Shown here in pieces: positions 42,417-51,642 of a stretch of 64,000 bases of DNA. The stretch is from contig NZ_CP109007.1 of assembly GCF_036226665.1 (NCBI RefSeq), positions 8,122,001-8,186,000 on the forward strand, given 5' to 3'. This DNA comes from Streptomyces sp. NBC_00691 (GTDB lineage Bacteria; Actinomycetota; Actinomycetes; Streptomycetales; Streptomycetaceae). Within the stretch, counting starts at the first letter, position 1. The number at the start of each line of letters is the position of its first letter. A program made the translations under genes and the position numbers. The notes beneath the pieces are model-generated. The model did no database searches and had not been told where the DNA came from. It was given only the letters and a program-made list of their open reading frames with translations.

Positions 42417-43673
42417 ATGGCTCTCCTCAACCCACGCGCCCTGCGCTGGAAGATCGCGGCGTTGACCGCGGCCGCCTGCTGCGCGGTGGCCGCGGTGATC
42501 GGCCTGCTCGTCCACCAGGCCATATCCGAACGCGGCGACCGCACCGGCGAACAGCGCGTCGCCGCCCGCCTGACCGCCGCGGAGCGTGAGTACACCCGCA
42601 CGGGCACCGCGCCTCTCGACATCGAGATCCGCACTCCCCAACAGCTGGACGCGCACCTCGCACGCGCCCTGACAGCCAAGGGGCCGAGCGATCTGTACGT
42701 GACCTGGTACGACAAGAAGCCCCCCAACTGGTACTGGCTGTGGGCGGCCATGCCCGTCGACGGCAACCGGGTACTCGTCGCCCGGACGGACATGAGTACC
42801 GAGGTACGCAGCCTCCAGCTCCTGGACCGCAGCATCGTCAAGGCCGTGCTGGCCGCCCTCGCGGTCATCGTGCCGCTCGCGGCCCTGGCCACCGAACCCG
42901 TCAACCGCCGGCTGCGCCACGGCTCCCGCACCGCCCGGGCGATCGCCGACGGGGACCTCGACGCACGGATCGGCTCCCGCGGCCGGGCCCGGGACGAGAT
43001 CACCGAGATGTCGGCCGCCATGGACGTGATGGCCGGAACCCTGCAGCGCAAGCTGGAGAACGAGCGGCGATTCACCGCGGACGTCGCCCATGAACTGCGC
43101 ACCCCGTTGATGGGGCTGTCCACCGCCGCGGAACTGCTCCCGCACGACGACGAAGCGGCTGAACTCGTACGGGACCGGGCCTCGGCACTGAACGGTCTGG
43201 TCGAGGACCTCCTGGAGATCTCCCGGCTCGACGCCGGGGCCGAACGGGCCCGGACCGACGTCGTACCCCTGGGGGAGCTGGTCGCCGACGTCGTGCGCCG
43301 CACCGGTACGCAGACCCTCGTCACGACCGGGGACGCCCAGGTGGTGGAGACCGACCCGCGCAGAGTGGAACGGATCGTGGTCAACCTCGTGACCAACGCG
43401 CACCGGCACGGAGCGATCCCCGTCGAGGTCACCGTCACGGGCACGCGGATCGTGGTGCGGGACCACGGGCCCGGCTTCCCCGCCACGATCCTCGACGAAG
43501 GCCCGCAGCGCTTCCGCACGGGAACCTCCGAACGGGGACGCGGCCACGGCCTCGGCCTCACCATCGCACTCGGGCAGGCCGATGTCCTCGGAGCCCGGCT
43601 GACCTTCGCCAATGCCCCCGACGCGGGCGCGACCGCCACCCTCGACCTGGCACCGCTCTCCTCTGAAACGTAA
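42417..43673 (+). CDS. Sensor histidine kinase
   Basis: A 418-residue kinase: TM1 near 15-35, an extracytoplasmic sensor of about 105 residues (with YDKKPPNWYWLW), TM2 near 140-160, a HAMP linker, the dimerisation His in ADVAHELRTPL, N-box NLVTNAHRHG, and nucleotide loops DHGPGF and GHGLGL. It is the partner of the preceding response regulator. GAGAGG is rather far from the ATG, so translation may partly depend on the upstream gene. Confidence 0.92.
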   Translation: MALLNPRALRWKIAALTAAACCAVAAVIGLLVHQAISERGDRTGEQRVAARLTAAEREYTRTGTAPLDIEIRTPQQLDAHLARALTAKGPSDLYVTWYDKKPPNWYWLWAAMPVDGNRVLVARTDMSTEVRSLQLLDRSIVKAVLAALAVIVPLAALATEPVNRRLRHGSRTARAIADGDLDARIGSRGRARDEITEMSAAMDVMAGTLQRKLENERRFTADVAHELRTPLMGLSTAAELLPHDDEAAELVRDRASALNGLVEDLLEISRLDAGAERARTDVVPLGELVADVVRRTGTQTLVTTGDAQVVETDPRRVERIVVNLVTNAHRHGAIPVEVTVTGTRIVVRDHGPGFPATILDEGPQRFRTGTSERGRGHGLGLTIALGQADVLGARLTFANAPDAGATATLDLAPLSSET

Positions 43674-43786
43674 CCGCGACAAGACTCCGCGGCGACGGAA
43701 ACAGGGGCGTGCTCCTGCGGAAGTACGACCCCTCGAAGGTGAACTCAGGTGCGGGACACGCACCCGACTCGCCTTGGAGGTCGCCC

Positions 43787-44758
43787 ATGTCCACCAGCCC
43801 TCGCCGTCGCCGCCCCGGGCTCCGCCCGCCCGTCGTCCCGTACCTGGCCGCCGCCCTCCTCGTCACCGGCGCGGCCACGTGGTACACCTCCGGTGGAGAA
43901 GGGCCATCCAGCCCCGGCGGCGCCTCGGAGATCGAAGCGCCCGCCGCCCCGAGCTGGTCGGCGGACCTGCCGTGGCCGACGGAAGGACAGTCGAGCGCGG
44001 AGGTCGAAAGCCTCGGCAGCCTCGGGACCAGGGGCGAACAGACACCGGTTCCGATCGCCAGCATCACCAAAGTCATGACCGCCTACGTGATCCTCACCGA
44101 CCACCCCATGTCCGCGGACGAGGAGGGCGCCACGGTGACCGCCGACCGGCAAGCCGCCGACGAGTCGTACTCGTCGACCGAGTCGACCGCCCCCCTCGTC
44201 GCCGGCCGTGCGTACACGCAGCGCCAGCTCCTGGAGCTCATGATGCTGCCCTCCGGAAACAACGTCGCCAGACTTCTGGCCCGCTGGGACGCGGGCAGCC
44301 AGGAGGAGTTCGCCGAGAAGATGAACAAGGCCGCCGCGACGCTCGCCATGGACCGCACGAACTACACGGGAGCCTCGGGCATAGAGCCGAGCACGAAGAG
44401 CACGGCGACCGACCAGCTGAAACTGGCCCGCGCCGTCATGAAGAACGAAGCCTTCCGCCGGATCGTCGCCACACCCACCGTCACGGCCCCCGGCGTCGGC
44501 GTGGAGATCCGCAACAGCAACAGACTCCTCGGCCGAGACGGAGTGATCGGCCTGAAGACCGGCTCCTCCACTCCGGCCGGCGGCAACCTCATGTGGGCCG
44601 CCACGCAGAACGTCGGAGGAACCTCCCGCCTCATCCTCGGTGTCGTGCTCCACCAGCAGGCCGGCACCAACCCCACCCAGGCGATGGCCGCCGCCTTCGA
44701 CGCCAGCCACACCCTGATCACCGCCATCCGCAGCGCCCTGCCCCAGGCCCTCGCGTAA
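43787..44758 (+). CDS. D-alanyl-D-alanine carboxypeptidase (S11)
   Basis: A 323-residue penicillin-binding protein with an N-terminal membrane anchor (VVPYLAAALLVTGAATW). All three active-site motifs are present: S92-I-T-K95, S156-G-N158 and K257-T-G259. It trims pentapeptide stems of peptidoglycan outside the membrane. A strong ribosome site (TTGGAGG) precedes the ATG. It follows the two-component genes by 113 nt and may be their target. It is convergent with the GT39-like gene. Confidence 0.93.
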   Translation: MSTSPRRRRPGLRPPVVPYLAAALLVTGAATWYTSGGEGPSSPGGASEIEAPAAPSWSADLPWPTEGQSSAEVESLGSLGTRGEQTPVPIASITKVMTAYVILTDHPMSADEEGATVTADRQAADESYSSTESTAPLVAGRAYTQRQLLELMMLPSGNNVARLLARWDAGSQEEFAEKMNKAAATLAMDRTNYTGASGIEPSTKSTATDQLKLARAVMKNEAFRRIVATPTVTAPGVGVEIRNSNRLLGRDGVIGLKTGSSTPAGGNLMWAATQNVGGTSRLILGVVLHQQAGTNPTQAMAAAFDASHTLITAIRSALPQALA

Positions 44759-44787
44759 CGGGAGACGAGGGCAGAGCGGCGCCGAGG

Positions 44788-46404
44788 TCAGTGCCTGACC
44801 CAGATCCGGTAGCGGTGAGGATCCCGGTTCCCGCCCGGTTCCCCGGACGTCAGATGGGCGAGCAGCCGGTAGTGCGGGTTGTTCCGCAGCGACTCCGTGA
44901 CGACGCGGTCGACGCGTGGGTTGGTGAATCCGTCGAGCACGACCAGGTCGAACGTGCCGTCCCGCACGGCCGCACGATAGGCGTCGTCCCCGGTGTACCG
45001 GTGGCCGCCGGGGTCGGTGTAGTCCATGCCGAAGACGCTTCGCCACCGGTCGTGCGAAGTCCTGTCCCGCAGGTAGTACACGGGTACCTCCGGGGTGGAA
45101 CTCAGGTAGAGACCCTTGTCGTTCACGTCCGCGGCGATCGTCCGGACCATCGCGGTGGAGTCGGGCCAGTTCGCGAAGCGACTGTCCGACTGCGAGATGC
45201 CGAGGCACAGGGCGGTCGTCCACAGTGCGAGGCCGAGCTGCGGGTGACGGAAGTGCGCGCCGACGAGCCTGGTCAGGCCCACCCCGGCCATCGGCGCGGC
45301 GAACAGGAGCCCGAAGCCGACGTGCTTGAACAGCGATACACCGGTCCCGAGATGCACCTGGTAGACGGGAGCGAGGAGCGCCGTGCCGCACAGCAGCAGG
45401 CCCAGCAGGGCCCGGCGGCGACGGCCGGGTCCGCCGAGGCGCCAAGCGGTCGGTGACTCGTGCAGCCGGCCGCGCCGGGCGTACGAGACCGCGCCGCCGA
45501 CCGCCGTCAGGAACAGCAGGGCGCCCCACTCGGCGGACCGGCCGAGCAGGAGCGCGGCCCCGTCGGTGCCGTGGTCGCGGGCGGTGGTGGTCTGCCGCAC
45601 GCCGGCCAGCAGGTCCGTGCCGTGGACGCCGAGCGCCAGCAGAGCGCTCGTGGTCGCCACGAGCAGCAGGGGGCGCAAAAGCGCTTTCGCACCCCGGCCG
45701 GGCGGCGCCGTGAGCAGTGCCAGGGCGACCAGGGTCGGCAGGTACAGGCCCGCGGCGTACTTCACCCCGACGGCGAGGAGCATGACCGGCGCGGCCAGCA
45801 GTACGGCCGGTGCGGGGGCCCGCGCGGTGCGGACGACGATCCAGGCGGCCAGTGCCAGCAGGAACACGGTGGGCGCGTCGTAGGTGGCGAAGTAGCCCAT
45901 GACCACCGTCGACTGGAGTACGGCGAACAGAGCGGCGGCGGCGAGACCCGTCCGTTCGTTGAACAGCCGTCGCGTGAACGAGTACAGCAGTCCGGTGGCT
46001 CCGAGCATGAAGCACAGGCTCATCAGCCGCGCGCCGTGGAGTCCGAACCGGGCGTCCACGAGCGCGGCGAGCACGGGGTACAGCTGGGGTGAGCCGGAGA
46101 AGTAGGCGGCGTAGTCGCGTGGTGCCGGAGCGCTGTGCAGCAGATGGTCCAGCTGGGCGTGACCGGCCGTCAGGTACAGGGCCTCGTCCTGGAACGCGGT
46201 GTTGGACAACCGCAGGGACAGCGCCGCCTGCAGGGCCAGGACAGCCAGCAGGGCCGCCCGGCTGACCCAGGTCCGCCGCGGCCCGCCGGCATCGCTCCAG
46301 GCGGACTCGGGAATCTCGGTCAGGCAGTAGGCGGGGGCCCGCTGGTCGCCCTGCTGCGCCGGGAACGGGGCAGCGGTCCGGAGCGGGGTTTCCGGGCGTG
46401 TCAT
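44788..46404 (-). CDS. GT39/ArnT-like membrane glycosyltransferase
   Basis: A 538-residue membrane protein with 10 or more helices. The first external loop contains FQDEALYL, the Asp-Glu pair that is catalytic in GT-C enzymes such as protein mannosyltransferases and ArnT; such enzymes use polyprenyl-phosphate sugars outside the membrane. The C-terminal domain (VPVYYLRDRTSHDRWRSVF...FDLVVLDGF) is extracytoplasmic. Its ATG overlaps the GH26-like stop (ATGA), so it is the last gene of a three-gene operon. Confidence 0.8.
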   Translation of the reverse strand: MTRPETPLRTAAPFPAQQGDQRAPAYCLTEIPESAWSDAGGPRRTWVSRAALLAVLALQAALSLRLSNTAFQDEALYLTAGHAQLDHLLHSAPAPRDYAAYFSGSPQLYPVLAALVDARFGLHGARLMSLCFMLGATGLLYSFTRRLFNERTGLAAAALFAVLQSTVVMGYFATYDAPTVFLLALAAWIVVRTARAPAPAVLLAAPVMLLAVGVKYAAGLYLPTLVALALLTAPPGRGAKALLRPLLLVATTSALLALGVHGTDLLAGVRQTTTARDHGTDGAALLLGRSAEWGALLFLTAVGGAVSYARRGRLHESPTAWRLGGPGRRRRALLGLLLCGTALLAPVYQVHLGTGVSLFKHVGFGLLFAAPMAGVGLTRLVGAHFRHPQLGLALWTTALCLGISQSDSRFANWPDSTAMVRTIAADVNDKGLYLSSTPEVPVYYLRDRTSHDRWRSVFGMDYTDPGGHRYTGDDAYRAAVRDGTFDLVVLDGFTNPRVDRVVTESLRNNPHYRLLAHLTSGEPGGNRDPHRYRIWVRH

Positions 46405-47393
46405 CGCGCTCTCCGCACGTCGAAGCCGTAGAGGTCGTTCGCGGCGAGGCGGCGGAACTCGCCGACCCCGTCGGCGCTCGTGGACAGCCGCCAGTCGGCG
46501 CGCGCCTTGCGGTCGAACCAGGCGAAGCCCACGATGTCCGGGGCGGCCGTGACGCCGTCGAACAGGGCACGGACGTCGTTCCTGCGCTGCGGTCCCGGCA
46601 TGGCGCCCGTCTCCAGCAGAAGCCGGGGTTTGTGGCTGAACCGCTGGACCTCGGCCAGGGTCGCCCCGAAGAGGCCGTCGAACGTGTGCGGATCCCAGCG
46701 GGTGAAGTAGCCGACCAGACCGACCCAGTCGACGTACCCGTCACCCGGATAGAAGCGGCTCAGATCCTCCTGGGTGTCCGGTTCGATGATGTTCGGTGAC
46801 CACACCCAGATGACGTTCGTGGCACCGACGTCCTGGAACACGTCGTGGACGTGCCGCCAGGCCCGGACGTACTCCTGCGACGTCGTCCCGCGGGTGCCCC
46901 ACCTCTCCCAGTCACCGTTCATCTCGTCCGCGAAGCTGATCCCGATCGGGAGGTTGAGGGTGCGGACCGCCTTCGCGAACCCTCGGAGGTACCCGTCGGT
47001 GGATCCGTCCGCGATCCGGGTGAGGCTGGCGTTCCGCGGCTCCCAGGAGACGACGGTCAGGGCCCCCGCGTTCCAGGCGTCGCGGGTGCCCGCGGCGTCG
47101 AAACCGTCACCCCAGGCCGCGTAGTAGGCGATCAGGTTCGGGTCCTTGCCGACCAGCCGGGCCCAGTCCTTCGCCGGCTCCATCGAATGGGGCGCGCCGG
47201 GCCGGGAGACACCGAGGTACTTCTTCTGCGGCCGGAGCAGCGGGCGTACGTCGTACGGCACACTTCCCGCCACCGGCGCATCGGCGGCGGGCCGGCCCCC
47301 GGGTCCCTGGGAGCATCCGGTCAGCGCGAAGGCGAGGACGAGGGCGACGAGGGAGCAGAGCAAGGCGGCAGGGGTACGGGGCGCGGGCATCAT
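46401..47393 (-). CDS. GH26-like glycoside hydrolase, lipoprotein
   Basis: A 330-residue lipoprotein with lipobox FALTGC after a hydrophobic signal. The mature TIM barrel shows SFADEMNGDWERWG, with the acid/base Glu near residue 157 (mannanases usually have HEMNG), IWVWSPN, and RLLLETGAMPG with the nucleophile Glu near 259. Beta-mannanase or beta-glucanase activity is likely. The first of two ATG codons overlaps the GT2 stop; GGAG lies five nt upstream. Its position between two glycosyltransferases points to trimming of a nascent surface polymer. Confidence 0.82.
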   Translation of the reverse strand: MMPAPRTPAALLCSLVALVLAFALTGCSQGPGGRPAADAPVAGSVPYDVRPLLRPQKKYLGVSRPGAPHSMEPAKDWARLVGKDPNLIAYYAAWGDGFDAAGTRDAWNAGALTVVSWEPRNASLTRIADGSTDGYLRGFAKAVRTLNLPIGISFADEMNGDWERWGTRGTTSQEYVRAWRHVHDVFQDVGATNVIWVWSPNIIEPDTQEDLSRFYPGDGYVDWVGLVGYFTRWDPHTFDGLFGATLAEVQRFSHKPRLLLETGAMPGPQRRNDVRALFDGVTAAPDIVGFAWFDRKARADWRLSTSADGVGEFRRLAANDLYGFDVRRAR

Positions 47394-48994
47394 TGGGCTC
47401 CTTTCGCCCGGGGGAGCAGCAGGACCCGCGCCACGATCAGCGCGTAGAAGAGTCCAGAGGACAGGAGGAGGGCGAAGTCGACGGGGTCGCCGGTGAGCGT
47501 GCGCCAGAACCCGGCGGACACCCACGCCACCGCGGTGCCGCCTCCCCACAACCACACCGCGGTCCGGTGCCGGGTGGCGCCGCCCCGTCGCGCCGCGGAC
47601 GATCCGGTCGCCTGCCAGCCCAAGCGCCGGCCGCGCAGGGCGTCCCAGAGGGCGAAGACGTGGGCCCAGCCGTACATCATGCGCGCCGCCCACGCCTCCA
47701 GGCGGTAGGGGACGCGATGCCACGACGGGAACACGATCGTCGTGTAGAGGACGCTCGGGAGGACCAGCCAGAGGCTGTCCACGGTGGCCTTGTCGGGGAA
47801 CGCGATCAGCAGGAGCAGCGGGACGAGGGGCGCCACGAAGGTGAACAGGGCGGTGTGGAGGTAGTAGAGGAAGCCCGACAGGTAGCAGAGCCTGCTCGTG
47901 ACACGGAGGTCCGCCTCGCGGAACTTGGTGCTGCCGAGAAGGCTCATCGAGCCGGCGCACCAGCGGTACTGCTGGTTGAAGAACGCCTGCGCGTTGTCGG
48001 GGCACACGCCCGCGGACAGCGCGATCGGCACGTACCGCAGATCCCAGCCGAGGCGGCGGAGGTCGAACCCGGTGTGCACGTCCTCGGAGTGCTCGATGAG
48101 GGTGGTACCGCCGTTCTCCTCCAGGGCGCTGCGCCGGTAGACCGCGCAACTGCCCACGCAGATCGCTCCGTCGTTGCTCTGCCGGGACACTTGGACGGCC
48201 CGGTAGAACAACTCCTGGACGGCGCCGGCTCCGCGCTCGATCCAGTTCTGCGCGTCGAGGACGCGGAAGTACTGCGGGGACTGGACGATGGCGAGCCGTC
48301 CGTCCGCCTCCAGGTAGGGGAGGAGTTCGTGCAGCAGGTCGGCGCGCGGCGCGAAGTCGGCGTCGAGGACCAGGATGTAGGTACCGTCGGTCCGGTCACA
48401 GCCGAAGCGGAGGTTTCCGGCCTTCTTGAACCAGCCGCGATCGGGCCGCGCGGCATACCCGAAACCGAAGTCGGTCGCCATGGCACGCAGCGCGGGGTCG
48501 TCCGAGTCGTCCAGGACGAGCGGCAGGCAGTCGCCCGGGTAGTGGTCGGCGAGCGTCCGTACGTGGGTCCACGTGTTGTGCAGCAGCTCGATCGGTTCGC
48601 CGCACACCGGGAGGAGGACGTCGACCCGGGGAGGGCTCGCGGGGCGCCAGCCGTCGACGAACGCACGGTGCGTCGGCAGGTGGAAGTCGCGACTGAACAG
48701 ATTGGTGTACAGCGAGATGAGGTAGTACAGGGCGGTCAGGAGCAGGAACGGGGCGAACACCCACAGGACCGGTGTGGAGACGATCAGTCGGCACTGGCTG
48801 ACGGCCAGGCATCCGACGCTCACGAGCGAGGTGAGGGTCAGCCACCACAGTCGCCGCCGGACGTAGCCGTACTTCTCGGCGTCGGACGGCGGTACGGGCA
48901 ACAGGCCGCCTCGTATCGTTCCGTTCGACGGGCGCTCGCCTGGATGTCGCCGCACCCGCGGCGGCACCTCATGGGTGGTGTCGACTGCACTCAT
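47390..48994 (-). CDS. CslA/cellulose-synthase-like GT2 glycosyltransferase
   Basis: A 534-residue processive GT2 enzyme. Two N-terminal helices precede the catalytic domain with LVLDDSDD, DADFAP near residue 211, HSEDVHTGF near 305 (Ser-Glu-Asp in place of Thr-Glu-Asp) and QQYRW near 343. Four C-terminal membrane segments follow (YYLHTALFTFVAPLVPLLLLI and others). Such enzymes make beta-linked polysaccharides and extrude them. The ATG follows GGAGG. First gene of an operon with the GH26-like lipoprotein and GT39-like gene. Confidence 0.9.
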   Translation of the reverse strand: MSAVDTTHEVPPRVRRHPGERPSNGTIRGGLLPVPPSDAEKYGYVRRRLWWLTLTSLVSVGCLAVSQCRLIVSTPVLWVFAPFLLLTALYYLISLYTNLFSRDFHLPTHRAFVDGWRPASPPRVDVLLPVCGEPIELLHNTWTHVRTLADHYPGDCLPLVLDDSDDPALRAMATDFGFGYAARPDRGWFKKAGNLRFGCDRTDGTYILVLDADFAPRADLLHELLPYLEADGRLAIVQSPQYFRVLDAQNWIERGAGAVQELFYRAVQVSRQSNDGAICVGSCAVYRRSALEENGGTTLIEHSEDVHTGFDLRRLGWDLRYVPIALSAGVCPDNAQAFFNQQYRWCAGSMSLLGSTKFREADLRVTSRLCYLSGFLYYLHTALFTFVAPLVPLLLLIAFPDKATVDSLWLVLPSVLYTTIVFPSWHRVPYRLEAWAARMMYGWAHVFALWDALRGRRLGWQATGSSAARRGGATRHRTAVWLWGGGTAVAWVSAGFWRTLTGDPVDFALLLSSGLFYALIVARVLLLPRAKGAQ

Positions 48995-49281
48995 AGACGC
49001 CTCCGGACGGGCTCGCCCCGAACGGATCGCGGCGATGTGTCTGGAGAATGTAGGCGGGGCGAACGGGTGGAGGGCGGTGACGCGATCGGCAACGCCCGTG
49101 GTTGCCCCGAATTGGCGACGCGTCCGCCGTGGCCGTGGACGAGACGGTGGAGAGCGGATCTTCGATCGGAGCGGGGCCGTATACGCGGAAGTGCTTCGCC
49201 GCCGTCGCAGATGAGTGGATGAAGTACCCGCTGGCGACGTCGGGTCTCCCCCCCCGGCCGCCGGGCTCCCCGGGCCGGCTG

Positions 49282-50757
49282 TCAGTCGCCCGCCGCGCCC
49301 GGCGTCGTCCGGGCCGCGGTCGCCCTCCGGCTCCTGCGGCGCGAGCGTGGACGCCCGGGCACCGTGCCCGTCGACAGCTGGAACGTGACCGCCACGCGGG
49401 CGCCGCCCAGGGGGCCGTGCGTGATGCGGACGGTGCCCCGGGCGGCGAGGGCCGCGCGGCGGGCGATGTCGAGCCCGAGGCCGGTGGAGCCCGTACTCCC
49501 GCCGCGGGCGAGGGCGCCGTCCGGGTCGGCGATGCCGGGGCCGGCGTCGTGAACGGTCAGTTCCACGGTGTGGGCGGTGCGGCACACGGAGACCTCCAGG
49601 GCGGTGCCCCGCGAGGTGTACCGGAAGACGTTGCCCACGAGCGCGTCCACGACGGCCGTGATGTCCGCCTCGGGGAGACGGACGGGGGTCGTCTCGTCCG
49701 TGATCTGGAGCGTGCAGGGACGCTCCTGCTGACCCGCGAGCACGGCCCAGAAGGCCGCGCGCCGACGGACGACGTCGGCGACCTCGCAGTGATCCCCGCT
49801 CTCCCGCGGCCCGTCGGGTGACTCCTCGCCCCGCAGGGCCCGGCCCATCGGGCCGACGGCGAGCGGGGTGCGAGCCTCGGCGATGATCGCGTTGAGCTCC
49901 CGCTCCAGTTCGGCGACGGCCGTCTGGATCCGTCCGGTGTCGGCGCTCGGCGCGATCCGCTCGACCGCCAGGTGCAGGGCGGTGAGAGGAGTGCGGAGCC
50001 GGTGGGACAGGTCCGCGACCAGTTCCCGTTCGACGGCGAGCAGGTCCGTCATGCGGTCGGCCATGGTGTTGAACGCCGTGCCCGCCTCTTTCAGTTCCGG
50101 CGGCCCCTTCGGCTGGACGCGGGTGTCGAGGCTGCCGGTGCCGAGCCGACGTGATGCCTCGGCCAGCCGCTTCGCCGCCGTGACGACGGCGGAGCCGAGG
50201 CGGTCGGCGACCAGGACGGAGCCGCCGAGCAGGACGACCGCCAGACCGGCCATGACGCTCCATGACAGGGCGACGCCGCGGGTCAGGTCGTCGTCGGCGA
50301 CGAAGTTCTCCACCACCGCGACCCGGTCCTGGGGCAGGATCACCGGCTGCAGGTAGATCCAGCCGCCGGGCACGTCCCGGGAGATGGACTCGCGTTCCTC
50401 CTCGGCCCGGCCCAGCAGGTCCGGCGGAGCGTGCCCCATGCCGCCCACCGTGCTGTGGTCCGGCAGATGGATGACCATGTGCTCGGCCGCGCGCAGCCCC
50501 GCCCCCGCCTCGCGCAGCTCGGCCGCGTCCGTCGTGAGGGTCAGGATCGGCGCCATCGCCGCCGCGCTCTGCTCGGCCGCCGTGATGCTCTGCTCGCGGG
50601 CGAGCGACATCACGAGCAGCCCCAGCGGGATCAGGAACGACAGCGCCACCATGGACGTGACGGCCAGCGCCACCCCTGCCAGGGAGCGCCTCACCTCGGG
50701 GCCCAGGGCTCGGCGTGGCGTCTTCGGGGCCCTCGGCTCACGGGTGCGGCGCTCCAA
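49282..50757 (-). CDS. Sensor histidine kinase without an adjacent regulator
   Basis: A 491-residue kinase: TM1 at about 27-50, an extracytoplasmic sensor of about 110 residues, TM2 at about 165-190, HAMP, a dimerisation His in LVADLSHRLRTPLTAL, and nucleotide loops HDAGPGI and STGLGLDIARR. The C-terminus is a basic Arg/Thr tail. The first start is a TTG at 50757 without a good ribosome site; GTG 50694 would remove 21 residues. Its natural partner may be the OmpR regulator at 54952-55659, now 4.2 kb away. Confidence 0.85.
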   Translation of the reverse strand: MERRTREPRAPKTPRRALGPEVRRSLAGVALAVTSMVALSFLIPLGLLVMSLAREQSITAAEQSAAAMAPILTLTTDAAELREAGAGLRAAEHMVIHLPDHSTVGGMGHAPPDLLGRAEEERESISRDVPGGWIYLQPVILPQDRVAVVENFVADDDLTRGVALSWSVMAGLAVVLLGGSVLVADRLGSAVVTAAKRLAEASRRLGTGSLDTRVQPKGPPELKEAGTAFNTMADRMTDLLAVERELVADLSHRLRTPLTALHLAVERIAPSADTGRIQTAVAELERELNAIIAEARTPLAVGPMGRALRGEESPDGPRESGDHCEVADVVRRRAAFWAVLAGQQERPCTLQITDETTPVRLPEADITAVVDALVGNVFRYTSRGTALEVSVCRTAHTVELTVHDAGPGIADPDGALARGGSTGSTGLGLDIARRAALAARGTVRITHGPLGGARVAVTFQLSTGTVPGRPRSRRRSRRATAARTTPGAAGD

Positions 50758-50900
50758 CGGGTAGCCGTGCGCTCAGCGCCACGGTCGGGGGATGCGGGTC
50801 CGGCGGTCCAGGCGACGGGCCTCCGGGAAGTCTCCCGGTACGGCGTCCGCCGGGAGTGGCGTGTGCCGTCACCGGCCCCCTGACCCGGCACGACGGGCCG

Positions 50901-51491
50901 TCAGGAGGTGCCGAACGACAGGCCGTGCTCGCCGGTGCGCAGGGACACCGGCCGGTCGGCCACCGGGATCGTACACCCCTCGGTCGAACTGCAGCTCGCA
51001 TAGCCGATCAACACCTTCGCCGCGCCCGGAGCGGTCGCCCGGATCGGCAGCGTCACCGTGACGGGGCCGTCGGGATAGACCGGTACGGCGGCCCGCACGC
51101 CCGGCACCGTGATGCTCTTGACCGGCTTGTCCACCGTCATCTCACCGGCGGTGGCGACCGAACCGACGGGACGGACCTCGGTCGGCCGCCCCACTCCTTC
51201 GACCCCCTCGGCGGGGAGCGCGGTGCTGTAGAGGTGGAAGCCGGCTTCGTCGGGCGTGAACGTGGCGACCAGGGTCCCCGCGTCGGACTCCCAGTCGGCC
51301 ACGCTCAGCCGGACGGTGACCCCGTTCTCGTTGAACTCCGTCACGGCGCCGGTGTGCGACGGCGCGTACGCCTGGCCGCAGCCGGCCAGCGAGACGGCGG
51401 CCAGCAGCGCGGCCCCGGCCCAGGCGAGGCGCGGGCGCGCCGAGCGGGGCCGGCGGGGTGCCGGGTGGGGCGCGGGCATGGAGTGTCTCAT
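50901..51491 (-). CDS. DsbD-alpha-like lipoprotein
   Basis: A 196-residue lipoprotein (lipobox VSLAGC, Cys38). The mature part is a beta-rich domain with two Cys spaced like the redox pair of the DsbD N-terminal domain: C167 and C173 in YASCSSTEGCTIPV. It would receive electrons from the thioredoxin-like proteins encoded upstream and pass them to exported substrates. The ATG follows GGAAAG. It is last in the Dsb gene set, 151 nt after the CcdA gene. Confidence 0.75.
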   Translation of the reverse strand: MRHSMPAPHPAPRRPRSARPRLAWAGAALLAAVSLAGCGQAYAPSHTGAVTEFNENGVTVRLSVADWESDAGTLVATFTPDEAGFHLYSTALPAEGVEGVGRPTEVRPVGSVATAGEMTVDKPVKSITVPGVRAAVPVYPDGPVTVTLPIRATAPGAAKVLIGYASCSSTEGCTIPVADRPVSLRTGEHGLSFGTS

Positions 51492-51642
51492 GTCGTCTTT
51501 CCAGGTCTTTCTCGTGTTTCGGGGAGGTGGGTCGCACGCCGGGTGCGTGACCGGCCCCCTTGGGTACGGGGGTGGAGCCGTCCGGTCCGCTGGGGGAGTC
51601 GAGCCCTTCCGGGCGCGTGGCGCCGGTACCCGGTACCGGCGC

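Noticed and set aside
43745..46744. A 999-codon minus-strand open frame spanning the carboxypeptidase and GT39-like genes
   Set aside because: It overlaps two clearly coding genes in other frames and shows only Arg/Pro-rich sequence.
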